This document shows, in pieces, positions 46,531 to 56,443 of a DNA stretch of 64,000 nt. The translations under genes and the position numbers were made by a program. This DNA comes from Zygnema cylindricum (Eukaryota > Streptophyta > Zygnematophyceae > Zygnematales > Zygnemataceae): the NCBI GenBank assembly GCA_037447655.1, contig JBBHKE010001118.1, positions 1-64,000 of the forward strand, given 5' to 3'. The notes below the pieces were generated by a model. The model saw only the letters and a program-made list of their open reading frames with translations, had not been told where the DNA came from and ran no database searches. The first letter of the stretch is position 1; every line of letters starts with the position of its first letter.

Positions 46531-47508
46531 TTGCATGAAAGAAATTGTTCCGCAGGTGCAACATTCTCCGATTGTGGCTCCGAAGTCAGACTCTCTCCGA
46601 ATTCCTCAACAAGTTCAGTTCCAACCGGACCAACAACAGTCAATACACACGGATCGCAACTAGCGCAATCAGCGCAATGCGCGGCATCTGACGATCTCAG
46701 CCTCAGAATTTCCGAGGGAAGAACATCCAGCAGCCGCTTGCAAGCAAGCTCTCACTTTGCCTACTCGGTAGCCTCAAGGGAGCCCTTGACCATCCAAGAG
46801 GCCTTCTCATCACCAGAGCGGAATCATTGGATCGAGGCAGCAAACGACGAAATGAAGTCGATCATGGAGGCTCAAACATGGGAGCTTGTGGAACTTCCTC
46901 CGGACCGAAAAGGGATCGGCAGCAAATGGGTATTCAAGGTGAAGTTTAATCCCGATAACACCATTGAACCATATAATGCCAGACTTGTTGCGAAGGGTTG
47001 TAATCAAAAGGAAGGAATCGATTTTGAAGAAACATTCTCTCCGGTCGTAAGATTTTCAACAGTTATGATTTTGTTGTCCCTAACTACTATAAAAGATAAA
47101 GAAATACATCAGATGGATGTTAAGACAGCATTTTTGCATGGAGAACTAGAGGATACTATTTACATGCAGCAGCCTAAAAAATATGCAGAACCAGGAAAAA
47201 AACACTTAGTATGCAAGTTGCTAAAATCTCTATATGGCCTAAAACAGGCCCTTAGGCAATGGAATCTGAAGCTTGATGAATTTTTGACTAGCCTAGGATT
47301 TCAAAGGATAAGTTCTGTTCACTTTGTCTACGTTCTGAAAGGTGAAAATGGGATAGTGTGTATAGCGGTGTATGTAGATGATTTGTTATTAATTAGCAAA
47401 TCAATGGCTGAAATTAACAAAATCAAAACTACTCTAAACTCACGATTCGAGATGAAAGATCTCGGTGAGGCAAAATATATTTTCGGTATTCAAGTAGAGA
47501 GGGACTGA
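46531..47508 (+). CDS. CX reverse transcriptase open frame (325 codons)
   Basis: Longest open reading stretch in the family C material. It begins with linker sequence, then SRLQASSHFAYSVASREPLTIQEAF, WIEAANDEMKSIMEAQTWELVELPPDRKGIGSKWVFK (RT start, about residue 105), [61 protein letters not shown], and the active site YVDDLL (YVDD 47371-47382), ending GIQVERD with TGA at 47506-47508. All RT catalytic aspartates are present. As part of a Gag-Pol polyprotein it would need upstream readthrough, so it is a preserved domain rather than a stand-alone gene. Confidence 0.8.
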   Translation: MHERNCSAGATFSDCGSEVRLSPNSSTSSVPTGPTTVNTHGSQLAQSAQCAASDDLSLRISEGRTSSSRLQASSHFAYSVASREPLTIQEAFSSPERNHWIEAANDEMKSIMEAQTWELVELPPDRKGIGSKWVFKVKFNPDNTIEPYNARLVAKGCNQKEGIDFEETFSPVVRFSTVMILLSLTTIKDKEIHQMDVKTAFLHGELEDTIYMQQPKKYAEPGKKHLVCKLLKSLYGLKQALRQWNLKLDEFLTSLGFQRISSVHFVYVLKGENGIVCIAVYVDDLLLISKSMAEINKIKTTLNSRFEMKDLGEAKYIFGIQVERD

Positions 47509-48333
47509 AATAAGAAAGTAATAAAATTGACTGAAAAAGAGGCTATCGGTAATATGCTAGAAAAATTTCAGATGGAAAAAGCAAACGGATGTACTACTCC
47601 CATGGATCTGAAAAAAGTGTTTGAGGGGAGTGAAGAGAGAGGAATATTGATCATTAATGATGAGATGGATGAGATAGAAAGAAAATTTATAGAATATATC
47701 CCTTATCGACAAATTGTAGGAAGTTTAATCTATTTTATGAACTGTACCCGTACGGATATAGCTGCAGCTGTAGGGGTCTTTAGTAAAAGTCCAAATGAAA
47801 AAAGAAAGAGAGACTGGGAGGCTACCAAAAGGGTGATGAGGTATCTGGTGGGGACAAAGGAATTGTGGTTGCATTTGGGAGGGGAGCACACTGACATCAT
47901 CACTTGGAGTGATGCCAAATATGGAGATGTGCCTTTAAGACGGTGTACGACTGGATATGTGTTACAAGTTGGATCTGGTCCATGTTGTTGGAGTAGCAAG
48001 CAACAAAAAGTAGTTGCTCAGTCCACTATCGAGGCTGAATACATGGCTTCCTTTGCTGCCACCAAAGAATTAATGTGGGTTAAATATCTTCTAAAAGAAC
48101 TTGGGTTCATGAATTCTGGAACTCAAAATGGTTTTTGTGATAATCAAACTGTTATCTCTATTGCAGCTAATCCGAAACATCACTTCAAAGCTAAGCATAT
48201 GGATATTAGACTAAGCTATGTCAGAGAAAAGGTTGAAAATAAAATCATTAAACTGGTTCATAAAATTGATAGAGAAATGATTGCAGACATGATGACAAAA
48301 GCAGTGCCTTCCCCTAAGCTTGTTTATTGCTGA
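47509..48333 (+). CDS. CX RT connection and RNase H, A/B-type
   Basis: Open from 47527 for 268 codons: KEAIGNMLEKFQMEKANGCTTPMDLKK, PYRQIVGSLIYFMNCTRTDIAAAVGV, WLHLGGEHTDIITWSDAKYGD (RNase H first Asp), AQSTIEAEYMAS (Glu), FCDNQTVISIAANPKHH (Asp), MDIRLSYVREKV, MMTKAVPSPKL. Words such as MLEKFQMEKAN, TPMDLKK and NPKHHFKAKHMDIR are those of A and B; family C has MLDEYGMRGAKGC, PMEFRQK and SHHFKSKHMD. The switch falls at about 47527-47565. Only one stop (47506) separates it from RT. Confidence 0.83.
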   Translation, partial: NKKVIKLTEKEAIGNMLEKFQMEKANGCTTPMDLKKVFEGSEERGILIINDEMDEIERKFIEYIPYRQIVGSLIYFMNCTRTDIAAAVGVFSKSPNEKRKRDWEATKRVMRYLVGTKELWLHLGGEHTDIITWSDAKYGDVPLRRCTTGYVLQVGSGPCCWSSKQQKVVAQSTIEAEYMASFAATKELMWVKYLLKELGFMNSGTQNGFCDNQTVISIAANPKHHFKAKHMDIRLSYVREKVENKIIKLVHKIDREMIADMMTKAVPSPKLVYC

Positions 48334-48379
48334 GAAAACTGTGCATTAAAATTGAAAAGTGACTAAGAATTAAGGGGAG

Positions 48380-49527
48380 TGTTGAAAAGAGGTAATTAAT
48401 AGTTCACTTGTCTCTTTTCGTTATACTTTAAAGAGAAAGAGTGAGGATCAAAAGCACGCCATGGGTGCCGCTATATTTAGAAAGTGGCAGAATTTGAAGT
48501 TGATGATATTTTACCAAAATGTTGCCTATGTCCAGATTTGAACATGGGTCTGTGGTTCACTATGTAGACATTAGCCTTATCCACTAAGGCATTACCGAAA
48601 CGATACATGTGACGGATTTCAAAGGTATATAAGCATTACCACGATGGCTAGTTAACACCAATTTAACGAAGAGGAACAATTCATGCACGTACGCGAATCT
48701 GAACAGTGTAATATATGTTTTGATCGGACGACCAGCATTCTAGCCGCCACTTGAAGTGAGCTTTTGGCGACTTTTGGAGATTGCGTCACGCGGTGCCACA
48801 TGGTGCCGCATTATTTGATACCGGAGAAGATGGGAGGAGGATAGTATGAGGATAGTGGTCATCAACTAAAGCACTGTTTCATGTATCTTGGTTTGACACT
48901 TACATCCACGCCACACATCAAGGGATGACAACGCATCTGCGATACAGCAACGCAGCTGCGATACAGCAACGCAGCTGCGATACAACAATGTAGTTGCGAC
49001 GAAGTCATGACAACGCAATTGCGATTACATTTGATATGATCCGTACGGACGACGCAGCTGCGGATATTTTAATATGAGTCAGTTTAGTATACAGCAACTG
49101 CGATAGATATGAATCTAGTTAGATCAACGGTAGCTTAGTGGTAGCTCAGTGGTAGCTTTTTAGATTATTATTAGCTTGGCGGTTTGACGTACCTCTCACG
49201 TACGCTGGTATCATCTGTAGAACACAAGTATAAGACACAAATGTATCCAGACTTCCAAGTAGTAAACTGCAGACAATTTTTGGGAAACATCTAAGTATTA
49301 TATCTTGAGTGTTGTCGGGTCAATTGAGCTCAAACTTTGGGAGTTGTCAATTTTTATGCTACTTTATATTCAGGTAGATTTTTGTGAGGTTTGGATGCTT
49401 ATATAAGATTTGGTGAGCACTCTAAACGGCTGTTTGATAGGATTCTCGATAGCTTCTGATAGTGTATCATGTCTACTTCTACTACTACTGCTGCTCCTCC
49501 ACCTGCACCGGTGGTTGTATAAAAACA
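48380..49527 (+). repeat. CX 3' LTR (1148 bp, hybrid U3), PPT 48368-48379
   Basis: After AATTAAGGGGAG it begins TGTTGAAAAGAGG, an A/B-like head with an antisense tRNA-like block (48531-48590). At about 48842 it changes to sequence matching the 5' LTR (GTATGAGGA onward) and runs to 49527. The family C part has perfect CGCAGCTGCG at 48951-48960 and 48970-48979. It ends TAAAAACA before GATAC. Confidence 0.85.
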
Positions 49528-50024
49528 GATACAAGTGAACCTGAGAGGTATGTCAAACAACCAAGCTAACACTAATATGTGAAGCTACGGCTGAGCTACC
49601 ACTAAGCTAATCAGCACTACTCAGAATCTATACTAAGTAATCGTATGATATATTTGGTCGCTAAGTCCAACGTGATCATCCTATGAATCTCATTCGTTGA
49701 CTAGATTCAAATCTATCGCAGTTGCTTTGTACTGTACTGAATCACATTATAATATCCGCGATTGCGTTGTCCGTACTAACCATATCAATAGTAATCGCAG
49801 TTGCGTTGTACTGTCTGTATCCTAGTTGCGTCGTCTTCACTGCGTCGCAGTTGCGTTGCTACATCACAGCTGCGTTGTCCCACCCGATGTGTGACATGTG
49901 TATGTGGATGTGAGTGCCTTTCCATAACTTGTAATGAGCTTTAAGTGACGACGGGTGTCCTTGTAGATTTGTCTTCATGTCGTCACACTAATTTACTGAT
50001 ACTTAAAGCTTTCCAAAATCAACA
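49528..50024 (-). repeat. Family C LTR, 5' part (3' LTR of C6)
   Basis: Continuation of the LTR at 43228-43564 after CX. Starts TGTTGATTTTGGAAAGC read leftward from 50024. Holds GCAGTTGCGTTG-like units at about 49720-49880. Confidence 0.82.
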
Positions 50025-53000
50025 CTCCTCTAATGCTTTAAACTCAGTGTATCAATGCGGCTGCGATGTCAGAGCCACGCAGCTGCGATGTCACACTTAG
50101 CGCAGCATGGCAGTATAGCAGCGCAGCATGGCAACATAGCAGCGCAGAAAAATCAACTAGTCACCTAGTCCCACTACACCTTGATTGTGGACTAGCGCAA
50201 CATGGCAGTATTGCACTGTAGCAACTCAGATATTCACCCAATCCTACTGCATCCCTACAATACTTCAGCTTGGGAGCAGGAAGAGCTTTAGTAAGCATAT
50301 CACCAATTATTCTTCCGTCTGCCAGATAGCATAATTTAATCACCCCAGAAAACACTTATTCTCTTACAAAGTGTAATCTTACATCCATGGGCTTACTCTT
50401 GAAGTGGTGACTTGGGTTAGAAGCAATGGCAATGGCAGCCTGGTTATCACACCAGATCACCTGTAGACTAACCTGCATGTATCCTAGTTCTTGCAACATG
50501 GATTTTACCCATAAGAGTTCTTTGAAGGTCGAGCTTGCTGCCATATATATTCTGACTCCATTGTGGACTGTGCTGTAACCTTTAGAAGTTTGCTGCTCCA
50601 GCAGCAAGTCCCATTCCCAATTTGTAGATGGAATCCCGTGGTGGATTTACAGCTTGGCATGTGGTCATAGCTTGCATCACTCCACGTTTGCAGCTTTACT
50701 TCTCCTCTGCCAAGTGTGAGTTTGAAGTATTTGGTTCCTGCCAAATATCTTAAGACTCTCTTTGCTGCATCAAGATCAGATTTTCTCGGATTATCTAGAC
50801 TTCTGCTGAGTACCCCAACTGCTGCAGCAATGTCAAGATGGGTACGGTTCATGAAATATATTAAGCTTCCCTCTATCTTTCTGTAAGGTATTAGTGTCAT
50901 AGGATCATTCTCCCTTGACTCTAAATACTCGCTAATTATGACACCCGGTTCTGTCTATTCTCCCTCTAACTTCTGCCAAAACTCCATTGGAGTTAGACAT
51001 CCTTTTGCCCCCCGCATTCCGTACTAATCTAACATGTTTCCAATAGCCTCTTCTTGACTCATTTTTATTACTTTCTTATTTCTGTCCCTCTCTACCTGGA
51101 TACCCAAAATATATTTTCCTCACCGAGGTCTTTCATCTCGAACCGTGAATTTAGAGCAATTTTGATTTTGTTAACTTCAGCCATTGATTTGCTAATATAT
51201 AGTAAATCATCTACATATACACTATTCCATCCTCACCCTTTTGAACGTACCCAGAGTGATCAGAACTTATCCTTTGAAATCCTTGGCTAGTTAAAAATTC
51301 ATCAAGCTTCAGATTCCATTGCTTATGGGCATGTTTTAGGCGGTACAAAGATTTTAACAATTTGCATACTAAGTGCTCTTTTCCTAGTTTTGCATATTTT
51401 TCAGGCTGCTGCATGTAAATAGTCTCCTCTAGTTCTCCATGCAAAAATGTTGTCTTAACATCCATCTGATGTATTTCCAAATCTTCTATTGCAGCTAGGG
51501 TCAGCAAAATCCTAACTGTCGAAAATCTTACAACCGGAGAAAATGTTTCTTCAAAATCAATTCCCTCCTTTTCATTATACCCATTTGCCACAAGTTTGGC
51601 CTTATATCGTTCAATGGTATTATCAGGATTTAACTTCACCTTGAATATCATTTGCTGCCGTCGTTTTTCGGTCCAGAGGAAGGTCCAAAAGCTTCGATGT
51701 CTAAGCCTCCATGATCGACTTCATTTCATCGTTTGCTGCCTCGATCTAGTGGTTTTTCTTTGGTGATGAGAAGGCCTCTCGGATGGTTAGAGGCTCCCCT
51801 AAGGCTGCCGAATAGGCGAAGTAAGAACTTGCTTGCAGGCGGCTACTGGATCTTCTTCCCCACGGAAATTATAAAGCTGAAATTGTCGGATCCCTTGCAT
51901 TGCGTTTGTTGCGCTGGTTGGGATCAGTAGGCTTTGACCGTAGTATGTCTGGTTGGAACTAAACTTGTTGAAGAACATGGAGAATGTCAGACTCCCTTGT
52001 TCCCACCGTTGAAATTTGCATCTGTGGGACAATTTCATGGATACAATCTAAAATAACATATTCTTGTATTTTTTGCTGTTTTTCCTGCTCTGTCATTTCA
52101 AATAAATCTATCGAGTCTAGCTCATCCTAAACAATGATGTTTCTCGCTACAATTATTTTTTGCTTCTCAAACACAAAAACTCTATAACCCTTTGAGTGAT
52201 CATCATATCCTAACAGAATACCTGGTAATCCTTTCTGTTCCATTTTCCATCTATCATTAGATTTATCCACGATAAAACATTTTTTGTTCCATTTTCCATC
52301 TATCATTAGATTTATCCACGATAAAACATTTACTGCCAAAGACTTTGAAGTGACTGAATCTAGATTTCTACCTATCCAGATCTCGTAAGGAGAAGTCTCT
52401 TCCGATCTTGATCCTAACCTATTCTTAATATAAACTCCACAATTTAGAGCCTCATCCCAGAATTTCGGATCCACATTTTTTTCTGCAAGCATCGACCTAG
52501 AGCTCTCCGTGAGGGTTCTATTTAATCTTTCCAAAACCCCATTTTGTTTTGGTGAATATGGAACAGTCAAATGATGACTTATACCATCATCAAGTACAAA
52601 TAATTCAAATTCCTTCGAGGTATATTCCCCACCATTGTCCGATCTGAACTCCAAAATTGGTAAATTATAGAGTTTTTCAACCCATGTTTAACAGTGTTTG
52701 AAGTGAACAAACACTTCGCTCTTTTCTTTCATGAAGTAAACTTTTGTAAACTTGGAAAATTCATCTGTGAAGGTGACCATATATTTCATCCCCCCTGCAG
52801 ACGGTACCTTTGCTGGACGAAAAACATCAGAGTGAATTTGTTGTAACAGTCTTGTTGATTGATGTTCAGACTCTTTAGGGAATGGCAGTTTGTGGATTTT
52901 GCCTATAGCGGAGCCATCACATGTTTTAACCGGCTGATCTGTTATGGATATACCTTCTGTTTTTCCAGCAAGTACCATTTTTTTCAAACTATCATAGTTT

Positions 53001-53985
53001 ACATGGCCTAATCTTTTATGCCACAACTCATCTGAATTCAAAACACCGGAGTACAAAATATCATTCTCCTTGGTATTAGCCATGTCCATGTGTTACATCT
53101 TGTTATTATCTCTAGTACCTATAACTCCAACCTTGCCATTCTTGCTAACAACCTGTCAACCATTTTTCAAATTGACCTCAAAACCTTTACTCTCTACCAA
53201 AGACGTAGAAAACAGATTTTTCTTAAAGTCAGGGACAAAGAGGACATTGTGAAGTGTCCTTTCAATTGCGTTTATTTCTACATCAACTAGCAAAGATACA
53301 TCACCCACAGCACGTGTCTGGACACTCACCCCACAAGCATAATAAGTATTTTTCTCCGGCGTTGTTTTCAGATTTTTGAATGTAACTTTGTTCCAGCATA
53401 TGTGAGCTTACGCTCCCGTATCCATTATCCATCTAGTGTCCTTCGGGCCCTCTATTGCCGCCGCCATAGCAAAGAGATGCGTGACATCCTCCTCTGAAAA
53501 TGTCAAAGTCTCGTCTTGGAGAGACCAAGAAGCCGAAAACAGTGTATCTCTACGAGGTGAAGGCCACGTGAAGCTTTTGTAAAACTGACTTTGTTGCCAT
53601 CCCGGCCTATATAAACCTGTTTCGTTATCCTTTCTAAGCTTAGGAAAGGACTTATATCCATGACCTCTCTTAGTATAATAAAAACATGCAGTGTTGAATT
53701 GTCTGTTTCCACCTTGATTAAACTGTCTGAACTGATTTTGTGAATAAAATTGATTTTTTTGCTGATTAAATTGTCTTTTCCTCTCAAAGTCTGAATTGAA
53801 CGCCTCTACTTGCTCAACATTAAGAACATTAGATGTAGCTTCCTCTTCTAGTAAAAAAATAATTGCAAAGTGTAAAGTCCAGCTAGCCTTATCTTTCTGT
53901 TTGAGCACAACAGACCCTCCTTTCATACTACAAGGGAGACCCCGCATTAGCAATGCTACCAGTTGAAACTGAGGAAACACGCCAC
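50025..53985 (-). pseudogene. Unit C6: RNase H to gag (minus), broken
   Basis: From right to left: gag zinc-knuckle part (53980-53408, MKGGSVVLKQKDKASWTLHFAI; the knuckle reads CFYYTKRGH with a Cys lost), protease with a stop in place of Ser in DTGAS (near 53410), HHCC domain and integrase (53089-52127: HKRLGHVNYDSL, CDGSAIGKIHKLPF, RSDNGGEYTSKEFE, QNGVLERLNRTLTESSRSML), RT (51651-51211: [42 protein letters not shown]), RNase H (50900-50356: LQTWSDASYDHMP, AQSTMESEY, WCDNQAAIAIASNPSHH). A 49-bp tandem duplication at about 52237-52334 disrupts integrase. Gag N-terminus is lost at 53985. Confidence 0.84.
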
Positions 53986-54830
53986 TTAGCCGTACCGTAA
54001 CCGTGTCATTTGTACGAAATGCGACGTGTCACATGAAAAGTACGCGTCATTTGGGACAAATGCCGCCTGTCGCAAATAAAGTACAACAATCCAAATATGA
54101 CGTTCCGTACCGTCGGCGTACAATTCAAATATTTCAAACATTTCATATCGGATCGCTTCGCGATCCGCCGTACATTTTTAAATGTTTGTTCGCGCCACTC
54201 ACACGTCACTTTGATTTTGCTCGTACACTTACTCCCCAATCCGCAAATCCTTTAGAACCTCCACAGTATATCACGTAAATGCGTACGCACGAAACATCGC
54301 GTACGCACGAAACTCCGTGTTCGCACGAAACTAACTTTTCAAAAACAACATTCCATTAATCTGGTTTTTAGAAAATAGTAATTAGGGTTTTTGAGGTATA
54401 GTGACGTACGTGTAGGATGCTTTGTCGTTAGTCAGGATAATAACCGTAATAACGATTACCCAAATCAGTGTAGATCAGTAGATACACACTGTGAGTATAA
54501 AACGTAGAACTTAGCCAATTTTGTAGCATCCAGTTTTGGGAATATGATATTCTAAGGGCACTTTTTGGGAAACTACCAAACATCATATCTTTTTGTTTAC
54601 TTGGTCATTTGGGCTGCAATTTTGGGACTTGTCAATTTACTGAATTATGTAACACTGTGGCAAATTTGAAGCATATTGGCAATTTGAAGCATATTGGCTT
54701 TCTGAGTCATATTTTGTGTCAATTCTAAGTCGGCTGTTGAGTAGGTACTTTGATAGTTTCTGTTGTTTTTCATGTCTACTTCAACTACTACTGCTGGTTC
54801 TCCGCCTGCAACGGTGGTTGTAGAACAACA
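53986..54830 (+). repeat. C2 LTR fragment (C-related, solo, 5'-truncated)
   Basis: Ends with ATG at 54772 opening MSTSTTTAGSPPATVVVEQQ and the LTR terminus TAGAACAACA (54830), just like C LTRs. No primer site follows, so this is a 3' or solo LTR. The upstream part is unlike other C LTRs: three copies of GCACGAAAC at 18-19 bp spacing (54283-54331), and a perfect 7-bp stem hairpin GGATCGC/GCGATCC (54150-54166). Confidence 0.7.
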
Positions 54831-55179
54831 ATTGTCGTATGTTCACTGGTTGTAAAGCGCAATTTGATAGAATATAGCGTGGGTATTTTTTTAAGTAAAA
54901 TTTCAGTCCTTATATCAATATCGATCCATCTACAACCCAGTAGATAATGCGGACGACTACGTATGATCCTTAAAAACCTAGGATCAACTCTAAGTTGACA
55001 TAACTTTTGGATGTAGTCCATTCTAACTCTTTCTTCATTAGCTCTGGCTCTTATGGATAGCCATGGCTTCTCTTCTTCTACAGCTTCTATATCTCTGTAC
55101 TCTATGAACTACAAGTTGGATAAGAATTACCTTTTTCCTATTTTCAATTGTCTTGATAGCAAAAACGTTATTGAAAACA
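54831..55179 (-). repeat. LTR fragment G (A/B/F-like head, minus)
   Basis: Read leftward from 55179 it begins TGTTTTCAATAACG and includes a CCATGGCT word (near 55060) as in A/B/F heads, and a degraded tRNA-like block near 54950. Its other end abuts the C2 LTR terminus at 54830. Confidence 0.5.
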
Positions 55180-55916
55180 GCAGAGCGTGATAGCTATTAG
55201 TGTTCGAAACACTGTCATGCCGTAAGACGTCGGCGGGTGTGGTGATTAAATCGTGTACTAATTGAGGTTTCGGTGACGTGACAGGTACTTATCCGAGAGT
55301 ACACCTAGAGATTTGTACGGGACAAAGGTCGAAATATACTCTCGTACGGCACCACAAGAACACGATGTGAAATCAGCGTGGAACTGGACCACAGTACGAC
55401 ATCAGACGTCAGGAATTTAAACGGCTACTAACCTGACAGGTGTCTGAAGTCATGAACCCTTGGAGGTTCATGCATCATTTTGCTTAGCTTAGGGAGGGTT
55501 TTTATCCTCGAGGTGTAGATGTAAGGCAGTCTGAGGCGGCCACGCAGCGGTCGTCTCTTGAAACTGGCAGTATTTTAACATAGAAACCTGCCTGCTCAGA
55601 GACATGTAGGAATTAGTGTAGCCGTACGGATTAGTGAGAGCATAGGATAAATGCCATTTGGCGAGATAACAACTTTTGCAAATTAAGTACGGGAATCCAA
55701 CATTGGAAGGTTGTCGTTTTTTGACAAGCATTGGAATTACATCCTTACTTACCTGATCTTGTCTTGTCTTTTATTTTTTTGCTAAGTCCATGTGTTCGGA
55801 ATAATTTGTTTCTTTGAGCATATTCATTTATTATTTCTTGCAGTATATATTCTTTGTCCTCCGATTGTGGTCACAAATACTGTACATATGTAATGGTCAT
55901 TCATTTCTGGTGTTTT
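55180..55916. other. Possible 5' LTR of the DNMT-bearing retroelement
   Basis: Noncoding, unlike any copia LTR in the window; contains several GTAC and CGTACGG words and an AT-rich stretch (55740-55850). Its position directly left of a putative primer site and Gag-like coding sequence suggests an LTR or leader, but the second LTR is outside the window and the boundaries cannot be set. Confidence 0.3.
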
Positions 55917-55937
55917 TCGGCGACCCACGCGGGATGT
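55917..55937 (+). promoter_or_regulatory. Tentative primer site (tRNA 3'-end type)
   Basis: TTCGGCGACCCACGCGGGA resembles primer sites of the TGGCGACC type (arginine-tRNA 3' end) with mismatches, and differs from the half-tRNA sites of all copia elements here. Weak evidence by itself. Confidence 0.25.
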
Positions 55938-55942
55938 GATGC

Positions 55943-56330
55943 ATGCCATTCACGGTTGTACTGTCATGCACGACAGCGCAACCCGGAACTGGCAAGACCC
56001 CTCTCGGTATCAAACAACCACAATTCCCAAACCACCCAAAAAGGAAAGATGGTGCCAACTACCCAACCGAACTACAATTTCCAAAAAGGACAAAGGCAAA
56101 CCAAGATGGCAGTAGGGTCCCAATCAAATAACAAACAAAAGTTCTCCAAAAGAAGTTTTCTCGAATTTTCTAAGGGTTTTCTCAGGAGAAAGTATTGAAA
56201 AGCAACCTGTCTCCTTCGGCCCCAAGTGCCTTATACATTAAAGTTTGTGTAGAAATCAAAGCAAGGCTTTCAACCAATCAGCGACAAAGGATGATAACAA
56301 AACTGAAATAGGACAAATTGATCTGTACTA
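55943..56330 (+). pseudogene. Gag-like fragment upstream of D insertion
   Basis: One frame reads a basic, Pro/Asn-rich segment (TGKTPLGIKQPQFPNHPKRKDG), then stops, then SQEKVLKSNLSPSAPSALYIKVCVEIKARLSTNQRQR, a helix-like stretch. No known domain recognised. It ends a little before the D insertion at 56443; sequence after D (from 61945) is the continuation of the same host element. Confidence 0.35.
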
Positions 56331-56443
56331 CACTTGAGGCAAAAAGTTATGCTTTTGATTGCGGCTAGATCTGCGATCGAAAGTTATTATTTGTTCCACT
56401 ATGATTAGACAAAGTACTGAGAAGGGCACGAACGTACCAAATT

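Larger units (their letters stand above)
43565..49527 (+). mobile_element. Chimeric copia element CX with TSD GATAC
   Basis: Plus-strand element flanked by GATAC (43560-43564, 49528-49532); the empty site is readable in the C1 LTR near 17487. The 5' LTR, gag, protease, integrase and RT are family C type, while RNase H, purine tract and the first ~460 bp of the 3' LTR are A/B type. The two LTRs therefore differ in length (697 versus 1148 bp). RT and RNase H stretches are long and open. Confidence 0.85.

Noticed and set aside
46481-46663. Short Gln-rich frame (TEQQNQQNVQKYV) as a separate peptide gene
   Set aside because: It aligns with the integrase-RT linker of other C units and is separated from RT by a frameshift only.
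48900-49100. CRISPR-like or satellite array from repeated GCAGCTGCGATAC units
   Set aside because: Units are few, irregularly spaced, without spacers of constant size, and lie inside an LTR.
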